DNA of 19,643 bases from JBKECY01 sp047975025. Its GTDB lineage: Bacteria; Bacillota; Clostridia; Lachnospirales; Lachnospiraceae. This document shows, piece by piece, positions 8,388 to 14,204 of this stretch. Each line of letters begins with the position of its first letter. Positions within the stretch are counted from its first letter, which is position 1. The position numbers and the translations under genes are program-made. The DNA is taken from NCBI GenBank assembly GCA_047975025.1, contig JBKECY010000049.1:1-19643 (forward strand). The letters are read 5' to 3'. Under the pieces are notes generated by a model. That model had not been told where the DNA came from. It saw only the letters and a program-made list of their open reading frames with translations, and ran no database searches.

Positions 8388-8390
8388 AAA

Positions 8391-8419
8391 TTGACAAGTT
8401 AATCAGAATATGTTATAGT
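8391..8419 (+). promoter_or_regulatory. Strong predicted promoter of the infC-rpmI-rplT operon
   Basis: A perfect -35 TTGACA at 8391-8396, a 17-nt spacer and -10 TATAGT at 8414-8419, with an extended TG at 8411-8412, make this one of the best promoter matches in the window. The -35 box starts 3 nt after the ftsZ stop codon. Initiation is expected near 8426. Confidence 0.85.
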
Positions 8420-8425
8420 ATCACA

Positions 8426-8597
8426 GTACGTTTTAATGAAGGAAAGCAGAGTGTCCGCTCTCACCTCAGCATACTGTGTATGACTCGGGTTATGATTACT
8501 ACTTAAGTTTATTTTGTAGTGTGGGCAGACTGTCTGTCCACACTATTTTTTGCGCGAAGAACAGACTTCGTTGCCTATATTATGGAGGTGCACTACT
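8426..8597 (+). promoter_or_regulatory. infC leader with attenuator (L20-leader type)
   Basis: This untranslated leader of about 170 nt lies between the operon promoter and infC. In B. subtilis, L20 represses infC-rpmI-rplT by favouring an intrinsic terminator in the leader; the same layout is seen here. Visible elements are a hairpin CATAC/GTATG (8470-8474, 8478-8482) flanked by a possible ACCT/GGGT stem (8463-8466, 8487-8490), and a terminator at 8517-8551. Two upstream segments could block the terminator's left arm: 8453-8464 can pair with 8519-8530 (10 of 12 positions), and ACTAC 8498-8502 with GTAGT 8516-8520. Assignment to the L20 leader class rests on gene context and structure, not a model search. 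Confidence 0.75.
8517..8551 (+). terminator. Leader attenuator terminator upstream of infC
   Basis: A 13-bp stem (left arm 8517-8529, right arm 8533-8545, loop CTG; one G-U pair) is followed by six T at 8546-8551. It lies before the infC start, so it acts as a premature terminator. As no other terminator follows ftsZ, it probably also stops transcripts arriving from ftsZ. Confidence 0.9.
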
Positions 8598-9104
8598 ATC
8601 AGCGATTTATTGATCAATGAACAGATCCGGGATAAGGAAGTTCGTTTAATAGGACCGGAAGGAGAACAGCTGGGGATTTTCTCATCAAAGGAAGCAATGC
8701 AGCAGGCGATTGATGCCGGATTAGACCTGGTAAAAATCGCGCCTATGGCGAAGCCGCCGGTATGTAAAATTATTGACTATGGAAAATATAAATACGAACT
8801 GACCAGAAAAGATAAAGAAGCTCGTAAGAAACAGAAAACAGTCGATATCAAAGAAGTAAGACTCTCCCCTAATATTGAGGCAAATGACATCAACACCAAG
8901 ATCAATGCAGCCAGAAAATTTCTCTTAAAGGGAGATAAAGTTAAAGTGACGTTGCGTTTTCGTGGTAGAGAGATGGCACATATGTATGCAAGCAAACATG
9001 TGCTGGATGATTTTGCCGAGCGCCTCTCCGATATATCAACGGTAGAGAAAGCTCCGAAAGTGGAAGGCAGAAGTATGACAATGTTTTTAACGGAAAAGCG
9101 TTAA
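8598..9104 (+). CDS. infC: Translation initiation factor IF-3 (predicted AUC start)
   Basis: IF-3 binds the 30S subunit, prevents early 50S joining and checks the start codon and initiator tRNA. The 168-aa protein has the N-terminal domain starting SDLLINEQIRDKEVRLI, the APMAKPPVCKIIDYGKYKYE signature and a Lys-rich linker. The C-terminal domain has the KEVRLSPNI and RFRGREMAH motifs. No ATG, GTG or TTG fits the start. The site GGAGGTG at 8584-8590 is 7 nt before ATC 8598, exactly where the family's N-terminus begins. infC is known to use rare start codons (AUU in E. coli and B. subtilis), which makes it sensitive to IF-3 itself. A TTG at 8550 is in frame but lies in the attenuator T-run, and the TTG at 8610 is too far from the ribosome site. 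Confidence 0.95.
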   Translation: MSDLLINEQIRDKEVRLIGPEGEQLGIFSSKEAMQQAIDAGLDLVKIAPMAKPPVCKIIDYGKYKYELTRKDKEARKKQKTVDIKEVRLSPNIEANDINTKINAARKFLLKGDKVKVTLRFRGREMAHMYASKHVLDDFAERLSDISTVEKAPKVEGRSMTMFLTEKR

Positions 9105-9138
9105 AATAGATTACAGTTAATTAAGGAGGAACATAATA

Positions 9139-9336
9139 ATGCCCAAAATGAAGACATGTAAAGCCGCTGCTAAGCGTTTTAAAAAGACAGGTACTGGAAA
9201 ATTAGTTCGTTATAAAGCTTACAAAAGCCATATCTTAACTAAGAAATCTCAGAAAAGAAAGAGAAATCTTAGAAAATCTATCGTGACAGATGCTACTAAC
9301 GCAAAGGTAATGAAAAAAGCATTACCGTATTTATAA
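9139..9336 (+). CDS. rpmI: 50S ribosomal protein L35
   Basis: This small, very basic ribosomal protein of 65 aa begins MPKMKTCKAAAKRFKKTGTG and contains the HILTKKSQKRKRNLRK segment, both diagnostic for bL35. It belongs to the large subunit. The ribosome site AAGGAGG at 9123-9129 precedes ATG 9139. It sits in the conserved infC-rpmI-rplT order, 34 nt after infC and 26 nt before rplT, and is expected to be co-transcribed and controlled by the leader upstream of infC. Confidence 0.98.
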   Translation: MPKMKTCKAAAKRFKKTGTGKLVRYKAYKSHILTKKSQKRKRNLRKSIVTDATNAKVMKKALPYL

Positions 9337-9362
9337 GAAGTCTTAAGTAGGAGGAATAAGAA

Positions 9363-9719
9363 ATGGCAAGAATTAAAGGCGGAATGAACGCTAAGAAAAG
9401 ACATAATCGTACCTTAAAGCTGGCAAAAGGATACAGAGGTGCCAGATCAAAACAATATAGAGTTGCTAAACAGTCTGTTATGAGAGCTTTAACCAGCGCT
9501 TATGCAGGAAGAAAGCAGAAAAAACGTCAGTTCAGACAACTTTGGATTGCACGTATCAATGCGGCAGCAAGAATCAATGGACTGTCTTACAGTAAGTTCA
9601 TGTATGGACTTAAAGTAGCTCAAATAGACATTAACCGTAAGATTCTCGCAGAATTAGCAGTTAATGATCCTGAAGGCTTCGCTTCTCTGGCAGCAATTGC
9701 AAAAGAAAAAATCGCGTAA
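9363..9719 (+). CDS. rplT: 50S ribosomal protein L20
   Basis: This 118-aa basic protein is bL20, which binds 23S rRNA early in large-subunit assembly. The start MARIKGGMNAKKRHNRTLKLA, the repeated RGARSKQYRVAKQSVMRAL and the C-terminal ARINGLSYSKFMYGLK with IDINRKILAELA are family hallmarks, and the length is standard. In Bacillus the same protein represses its own operon through the infC leader, so it is the likely effector of the attenuator seen here. The start has a GGAGG site at 9350-9354. A perfect 17-bp terminator follows 18 nt after the stop codon. Confidence 0.98.
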   Translation: MARIKGGMNAKKRHNRTLKLAKGYRGARSKQYRVAKQSVMRALTSAYAGRKQKKRQFRQLWIARINAAARINGLSYSKFMYGLKVAQIDINRKILAELAVNDPEGFASLAAIAKEKIA

Positions 9720-9737
9720 TAAGTACGAGTGAAATGC

Positions 9738-9782
9738 AAAGCATCAATTCCGAAGTAAGGTGGTTCGGAATTGATGCTTTTT
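9738..9782 (+). terminator. Terminator of the infC-rpmI-rplT operon
   Basis: Arms 9738-9754 and 9764-9780 are perfectly complementary over 17 bp around a 9-nt loop and end in a run of five T at 9778-9782. The left arm begins with AAA, so on the - strand only a short U-tract follows. Confidence 0.95.
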
Positions 9783-9828
9783 AAATGGCTACTGATAAAG
9801 AATGAGCAATACCGGAGCCTGTCCTGTC

Positions 9829-9857
9829 TTGCAAGTGCCAAATTGATGTGCTAGAAT
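9829..9857 (+). promoter_or_regulatory. Predicted promoter for the NusG_II / Gx transporter pair
   Basis: TTGCAA at 9829-9834 and TAGAAT at 9852-9857 have a 17-nt spacer and an extended TG at 9849-9850. Initiation would fall near 9864, directly at the AAAGGA ribosome site of the next gene, so the mRNA leader would be only about 13 nt. Confidence 0.7.
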
Positions 9858-9876
9858 TGTTCGAAAGGACTCAATT

Positions 9877-10236
9877 ATGAAGAGAAATGATATAATACTG
9901 GTAGCATTTATTCTTACGATTGCTGTTGTTGCACTTGTTCTGTATAATGCAGGCAACAAGTCCGAGGCAGTTCAGGTGCAGGTTACTGTGGCCGGAGAGG
10001 TCTATGGTGTCTATCCGCTGGACGAAGATCGTGTTGTTGAGATCAATGATACCAATGTGTTACAGATTCAAGGGGGCAAAGCCAAAATGAAAGAAGCCGT
10101 CTGCCCCGATAAATTGTGTCTGGGACAGCACGCTATAAAAAAATCCGGTCAGACAATCGTATGTTTGCCGGAAAAAGTTGTGGTTACAATACTTGGAGAT
10201 GAGACAGATGCAGTGGATGCAGTGGCAGGCAGGTAA
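9877..10236 (+). CDS. Membrane-anchored NusG domain II protein
   Basis: This 119-aa protein has an N-terminal membrane anchor at about residues 6-24 followed by a small extracytoplasmic beta-rich domain of the NusG_II family. The family marker is the cysteine motif CPDKLC (C76, C81), then GxxxIxxxGQTIVCLPEKVVV with C96. Despite the name, such proteins lack the RNA-polymerase-binding NGN domain of NusG and are not thought to be transcription factors. In Clostridia they are usually found beside the Gx transporter gene, as here (2-nt gap), suggesting a joint membrane function that is still undefined. The three conserved cysteines could take part in disulfide, metal or redox chemistry; this is inference. 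Confidence 0.85.
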   Translation: MKRNDIILVAFILTIAVVALVLYNAGNKSEAVQVQVTVAGEVYGVYPLDEDRVVEINDTNVLQIQGGKAKMKEAVCPDKLCLGQHAIKKSGQTIVCLPEKVVVTILGDETDAVDAVAGR

Positions 10237-10238
10237 AA

Positions 10239-10748
10239 ATGAAGAATAAAGTCGCTTTTTTAGGAATTCTAACAGCGCTTGCGCTGATATTCAGTTATAT
10301 TGAATCTGTTATACCGTTTCAGATTGGAATTCCCGGTGTCAAGCTGGGTCTGGCCAACCTGATTGTTGTTATTGCGCTTTATATGCTGGATGCAAAAAGT
10401 GCCTGCGTAGTTTCTGTTGTACGCGTGGTTCTGGCGGGACTTATGTTTGGCAGCTTGTTTAGTATTCTATACAGTCTTGCCGGCGGGCTGCTCAGCTTCC
10501 TGGTCATGTATCTCCTGAAGAGGACGAATCGTTTTAGTATTCTGGGCGTCAGCCTGGCGGGAGGCGTTATGCATAATGCAGGGCAGCTGCTGATTGCCAT
10601 GGTCACCGTTGAAAGCCTTAACCTGCTGTATTATCTGCCGATTCTACTGGTTGCCGGGACGATTACCGGTCTGCTCATTGGAGTGGCAGCGCGGGAAATC
10701 ATGCGCTCCCTAAAACCCATCCTGGCTGGAAGAGCTCACTCGTCATAA
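10239..10748 (+). CDS. Gx transporter family / heptaprenyl diphosphate synthase component I-like membrane protein
   Basis: This 169-aa hydrophobic protein has about five membrane segments. It carries the motif PGVKLGLANLIVVIAL near residue 29, then a GLMFGS segment and SLAGGLLSFLVMYLLKR, typical of the family annotated as heptaprenyl diphosphate synthase component I. Members resemble the substrate-binding S subunits of ECF transporters. The old name is probably misleading for this membrane form, and no polyprenyl synthase (component II) gene is adjacent. It starts 2 nt after the NusG_II gene and is clearly co-translated with it. A terminator follows. The substrate is unknown. Confidence 0.85.
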   Translation: MKNKVAFLGILTALALIFSYIESVIPFQIGIPGVKLGLANLIVVIALYMLDAKSACVVSVVRVVLAGLMFGSLFSILYSLAGGLLSFLVMYLLKRTNRFSILGVSLAGGVMHNAGQLLIAMVTVESLNLLYYLPILLVAGTITGLLIGVAAREIMRSLKPILAGRAHSS

Positions 10749-10766
10749 CATAATCCGAAAATATCT

Positions 10767-10808
10767 CCCCGGATTCCCATCTGTACGCAGACGGGAATCC
10801 GGGGTTTT
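10767..10808 (+). terminator. Terminator after the Gx transporter gene
   Basis: A GC-rich perfect 12-bp stem (10767-10778 with 10793-10804) is extended inside by three more pairs after one mismatch and followed by four T at 10805-10808. The T-run is short but the stem is very stable. Confidence 0.85.
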
Positions 10809-10853
10809 ACGTATGCCCTGGAATAAATTCGAGTAGCGGCAATCAACTTTTTA

Positions 10854-10862
10854 TGGTATGAT
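10854..10862 (+). promoter_or_regulatory. Possible extended -10 promoter for the small acidic gene and rarA
   Basis: TGGTATGAT is an extended -10 element (TG-N-TATGAT). The -35 position 17 nt upstream (TAGCGG) is a poor match, so this promoter would rely on the extended -10. Initiation is expected near 10869, about 28 nt before the GTG start. Confidence 0.5.
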
Positions 10863-10896
10863 GTAAAGCTATAAAGACGTATAGGAGGATATTGTA

Positions 10897-11088
10897 GTGA
10901 AAAAAGAAGATGAGTATAATGAAGTAGAAAAAAATCGTAAAGCAACAAAAGATACTGAAGAATACAAGAGTGCTACTGCCTCTGAAGAAGCAGAAGACCA
11001 GGAGGATTTAAGTCCTACCTGGGCACAGGACGCTCGTCAGGATCTGGATGACTGGATTGAGGAGCAGGGCGTGTATCTGCGGCAGTAG
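10897..11088 (+). CDS. Small acidic hypothetical protein upstream of rarA
   Basis: This 63-aa protein is not recognised. It is very hydrophilic, rich in Glu, Asp and Lys, with no membrane segment and no cysteine. The first 40 residues look disordered. The end (LDDWIEEQGVYLRQ) has aromatic and hydrophobic residues that could form a short interaction helix. It is likely real because AGGAGG at 10883-10888 is 8 nt before GTG 10897, a possible promoter precedes it, and it fills the space between a terminator and rarA with only 29 nt to the rarA start. Co-transcription suggests a link with RarA or replication, but that is inference from position only. Confidence 0.7.
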   Translation: MKKEDEYNEVEKNRKATKDTEEYKSATASEEAEDQEDLSPTWAQDARQDLDDWIEEQGVYLRQ

Positions 11089-11117
11089 TATGGAGTGAAG
11101 GGCAGGGTGAACCACAG

Positions 11118-12440
11118 ATGGATCTGTTTGAATATGCAAAAGAAGCAGCATTGGAAAAAAGTGCGCCACTGGCACTTAGAATGCGGCCGACTTCCTTAGA
11201 TGAGGTGGTAGGTCAGGAAGAAATCATAGGTGAAGGCAAGCTGCTGTACCGCGCGATTCGTGCGGATAAAATAAGTTCTCTGATATTTTATGGTCCGCCG
11301 GGTACGGGGAAAACAACACTGGCCAAAGTAATAGCCAACACGACCAAAGGGAATTTTACCCAGATTAATGCTACGGTTGCCGGAAAAAAGGATATGGAAG
11401 CGGTAGTTTCCCAAGCGAAAGTTGATTTAGGTATGTATCGCAAAAAGACGATACTGTTTGTAGATGAAATTCATAGGTTTAATAAAGCACAACAGGATTA
11501 CCTGCTGCCATTTGTGGAGGAGGGAGTTATCATCCTCATTGGCGCCACGACTGAAAACCCGTATTTCGAGGTCAACAGTGCGTTGCTGTCACGCTCTATA
11601 TTATTTGAATTGAAGCCTCTTACCAAGCGGAACGTGCTTCGACTTTTAGAACGTGCGGTCTTAGATCCGCAGAAAGGATATGGCGGGCAGAATGTTCAGA
11701 TCGAAGAGGATGCCAAAGAATTTTTGGCAGATATGGCAGGAGGTGATGCCCGGGCAGCACTGAATGCTCTCGAATTGGGTGTGCTGACCACAGAGGCTGA
11801 CAGTGCAGGTGTTATCAAAATTGATTTGCAGACAGCCGAAGAATGTATCCAGAAAAGAGTTGTCAAATATGACAAAGGGGCAGATGAACATTATGATGTG
11901 ATCTCGGCCTTTATTAAGAGTATGCGCGGTTCTGACCCGGATGCGGCGGTCTATTATCTGGGTAAAATGCTTTCTGCTGGCGAGGATATTAAGTTCATTG
12001 CGCGCCGTATGATGATTTGCGCTTCGGAAGATGTGGGAAATGCGGATCCGCAGGCATTGGTAGTAGCAGTCTCGGCCGCGCAGGCAGTCGAGCGGATAGG
12101 AATGCCGGAGGCACAGATCATTTTGTCACAGGCAGTATCCTATATAGCCTGTGCGCCTAAGAGTAACGCAGCCTGTCTGGCGATTGCGGATGCAATGCAA
12201 AGTGTCAGAGACACCAGAACGACTGTGCCGTCGCATCTGCAGGATGCCCACTATGCCGGGGCTAAAGACCTGGGACGAGGGACCGGATATAAATATGCTC
12301 ATGATTTCCCGAATCATTATGTAAAGCAGCAGTATCTGCCGGAAGAAATCGCGGCAGAGAGCTTCTATCATCTAAGCGACTCGGGGTATGAGTCGGTCAT
12401 GAAACAGCATATGGAACGAATTAGAAAAGAATCAGAATAG
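11118..12440 (+). CDS. rarA: Replication-associated recombination protein RarA (MgsA/WRNIP1 family AAA+ ATPase)
   Basis: This is a clamp-loader-like AAA+ ATPase that acts at stalled or blocked replication forks. The 440-aa protein matches family length. After the RPTSLDEVVGQEEIIG motif comes Walker A GPPGTGKTT at residues 59-67, Walker B with D116-E117 in FVDEIHRFNKAQQD, and the sensor ATTENPYFEVNSALLSR. GDARAALNALE (sensor 2) and a C-terminal tetramerisation region with SAFIKSMRGSDPDAAVYYL and GTGYKYAHDFP complete it. These last segments separate RarA from DnaX and RuvB. The ribosome site is weak (AGGG at about 11104-11107). The stop codon overlaps the 3' end of the opposing DUF4364 gene by 9 bp. 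Confidence 0.95.
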   Translation: MDLFEYAKEAALEKSAPLALRMRPTSLDEVVGQEEIIGEGKLLYRAIRADKISSLIFYGPPGTGKTTLAKVIANTTKGNFTQINATVAGKKDMEAVVSQAKVDLGMYRKKTILFVDEIHRFNKAQQDYLLPFVEEGVIILIGATTENPYFEVNSALLSRSILFELKPLTKRNVLRLLERAVLDPQKGYGGQNVQIEEDAKEFLADMAGGDARAALNALELGVLTTEADSAGVIKIDLQTAEECIQKRVVKYDKGADEHYDVISAFIKSMRGSDPDAAVYYLGKMLSAGEDIKFIARRMMICASEDVGNADPQALVVAVSAAQAVERIGMPEAQIILSQAVSYIACAPKSNAACLAIADAMQSVRDTRTTVPSHLQDAHYAGAKDLGRGTGYKYAHDFPNHYVKQQYLPEEIAAESFYHLSDSGYESVMKQHMERIRKESE

Positions 12441-12944
12441 TTCATCAATAATATGTGCATAAATAGACTGACATTTATCAGCCCAATGATCGCAGGCAGT
12501 TTCCGCCGCCTCCTGGGTCGGGACCTGAATTGTCAGATCGATTAAGGTCGCATTACGCTCTTTGACTTGCAGATGCACATCGTATTCGCGATTCGCATTT
12601 AATGTATAGTCCGAGAGGGTAAAGACCCGCTTGCGTATCTGAGTTCCGTTGGTAGAAAAGAACTCATGAATCTCCTCTTTAATCGCCGGAGAAATGTTTT
12701 TTTCAAAAAAAGCCAGGGTGGTCTGTCCGGTCTCCGAAATTGTATAGTAGGACACCTTTCGAACGGTTTCAGATTCAATCAGCTGTGCTTCAAGCATCTC
12801 GCCGATTGCCTGCTGTAAATGAAAAAAGCTGGTATAATTATTTCCCAGAATAAAATCACTGAACTGGGTATTGGTCAGCGGATAGCTGACACTGTCAAGC
12901 ATATATAGAATAATTAGTTTGTATAAAGTCAATGGTTGCTGCAT
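12432..12944 (-). CDS. DUF4364 family protein, probable winged-helix regulator
   Basis: The 170-aa protein begins LTLYKLIILYMLDSV, followed by segments resembling a winged-helix fold (TNTQFSDFILGNNYTSFFHLQQAIGEMLE, then KVSYYTISETGQTTLAFFE, about residues 24-80). This is the pattern of the DUF4364 family found in Clostridia, and it looks like PadR/MarR-type DNA-binding domains. The second half is beta-rich (YDVHLQVKERNATLIDLTIQVP). It is the only gene on the - strand. AAGGAG (complement of 12950-12955) lies 5 nt before the ATG at 12944. It is transcribed divergently from the pfk-dnaX unit, so control of itself or of that neighbour is plausible but unproven. It meets rarA tail-to-tail with a 9-bp overlap. 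Confidence 0.82.
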   Translation of the reverse strand: MQQPLTLYKLIILYMLDSVSYPLTNTQFSDFILGNNYTSFFHLQQAIGEMLEAQLIESETVRKVSYYTISETGQTTLAFFEKNISPAIKEEIHEFFSTNGTQIRKRVFTLSDYTLNANREYDVHLQVKERNATLIDLTIQVPTQEAAETACDHWADKCQSIYAHIIDELF

Positions 12945-12961
12945 AGGCGCTCCTTTCCCTT

Positions 12962-12990
12962 ATCATATCATTACTTTCCCATTAGTGCAA
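12962..12990 (-). promoter_or_regulatory. Predicted promoter for the DUF4364 gene
   Basis: Read on the - strand, TTGCAC (complement of 12985-12990) and TATGAT (complement of 12962-12967) have a 17-nt spacer. Initiation would be near 12955, giving a very short leader that starts about at the ribosome site. Confidence 0.65.
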
Positions 12991-13027
12991 GAAATTGTGT
13001 GCCTTGTGTGTTTCTTTGTATGCATAC

Positions 13028-13056
13028 TTGTGATTAACGGTAAAATGCTTTATAAT
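13028..13056 (+). promoter_or_regulatory. Predicted promoter for the pfk-dnaX-recR-cvpA unit
   Basis: TTGTGA at 13028-13033 and a perfect TATAAT at 13051-13056 are 17 nt apart. Initiation near 13063 leaves a leader of about 40 nt. In it, GCTTA/TAAGC (13081-13085, 13089-13093) can form a small hairpin directly against the GGAGGG ribosome site at 13094-13099. Confidence 0.75.
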
Positions 13057-13103
13057 TGAGCGTGTGCAAAAAACATAGAAGCTTATTGTAAGCGGAGGGA
13101 AAA

Positions 13104-14183
13104 ATGATCAGAATTGGTATGTTAACAAGCGGCGGTGACTGTCAGGCACTGAATGCCACTATGCGTGGTGTAGTCAAAGGACTTGCAAATTCAAAAGAAC
13201 AAATCGAGGTGTTTGGATTTGATGATGGATACAAAGGATTGATTTACGGAAAGTACCGTATGTTGTCTTCACGTGATTTTTCCGGTATTCTGACAAGAGG
13301 CGGTACCATTCTGGGAACCTCCAGACAGCCTTTTAAATTGATGCGCGTGCCGGATGAGAACGGACTTGATAAAGTTGAGGCCATGAAAGATACATATAGG
13401 AAGCTCAACCTGACCTGTCTTGTAATTCTCGGAGGTAACGGAACACAAAAAACAGCAAATCTTCTGCGTGAAGAGGGATTGAATATAATTCATCTGCCGA
13501 AGACAATAGATAATGATATTTATGGAACGGATATGAGTTTTGGCTTCCATAGTGCCATGAATGTGGCAACTATGGCAATTGATTATATTCACACAACGGC
13601 AGCATCCCATGGTCGGATTTTTATCGTTGAGGTTATGGGACACAAGACAGGCAGTCTGACGCTGCATTCAGGAATCGCCGGCGGAGCGGATATTATTCTG
13701 ATTCCGGAAATTCCCTATTCTATGGATTCGGTGATTGGAGCAATCAAAAAAAGAAATGAACAAGGCAAGCAGTTTACTATCCTGGCAGTTGCAGAAGGTG
13801 CTATTTCATTGGAAGATTCAAAGCTTTCCAAAAAAGAACTGAAGGTGAAACGTACTGAAATCAGACAAAAACATCCTTCGGTTTCTTATGAAATCGCTGA
13901 GGAAATAGAATTAAAGACAGGGTTGGAAGTGCGGATTACAGTTCCGGGACATATGCAGCGAGGCGGCAGCCCCAGTGCATTTGACAGAGTGCTCTCGACG
14001 CGAATTGGTGCGCATGCGGCGGCCTGCATTATGGAAAATAAATATGGCAACATGGTAGCGCTTATCAACGGTGAGATTGGACTGGTACCGTTAGAGGAGT
14101 GTGCAGGCAAGCTCAAGACCGTATCTCCGGAGGACGGGCATGTAAAAGCGGCTCGTCAGATCGGAATCAGTTTTGGAGATTAA
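13104..14183 (+). CDS. 6-phosphofructokinase family protein (divergent phosphate-donor site)
   Basis: Family members phosphorylate fructose 6-phosphate in glycolysis using ATP or PPi. The 359-aa protein has the start MLTSGGDCQALNATMRG, the catalytic TIDND (residues 134-138, base D136), EVMGHKTG and GHMQRGGSPSAFDR. Two donor-site positions are unusual. GGNGT at 110-114 has Asn where E. coli PfkA has the Mg-binding Asp103, with Gly at the 104-equivalent as in ATP enzymes. PKTIDND has Lys133 at the 124-equivalent, as in PPi enzymes. Donor specificity therefore cannot be read from sequence, and I give no pfkA symbol. The start is fixed by GGAGGG at 13094-13099. It is followed 21 nt later by dnaX with no terminator between, so it is probably co-transcribed with replication and repair genes. 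Confidence 0.92.
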   Translation: MIRIGMLTSGGDCQALNATMRGVVKGLANSKEQIEVFGFDDGYKGLIYGKYRMLSSRDFSGILTRGGTILGTSRQPFKLMRVPDENGLDKVEAMKDTYRKLNLTCLVILGGNGTQKTANLLREEGLNIIHLPKTIDNDIYGTDMSFGFHSAMNVATMAIDYIHTTAASHGRIFIVEVMGHKTGSLTLHSGIAGGADIILIPEIPYSMDSVIGAIKKRNEQGKQFTILAVAEGAISLEDSKLSKKELKVKRTEIRQKHPSVSYEIAEEIELKTGLEVRITVPGHMQRGGSPSAFDRVLSTRIGAHAAACIMENKYGNMVALINGEIGLVPLEECAGKLKTVSPEDGHVKAARQIGISFGD

Positions 14184-14204
14184 CTGGAAAAACAGGTGTA
14201 AAAT

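Noticed and set aside
8550..8597. TTG start for infC giving a longer protein
   Set aside because: It lies in the T-run of the attenuator, has no ribosome site, and the added residues are unlike IF-3.
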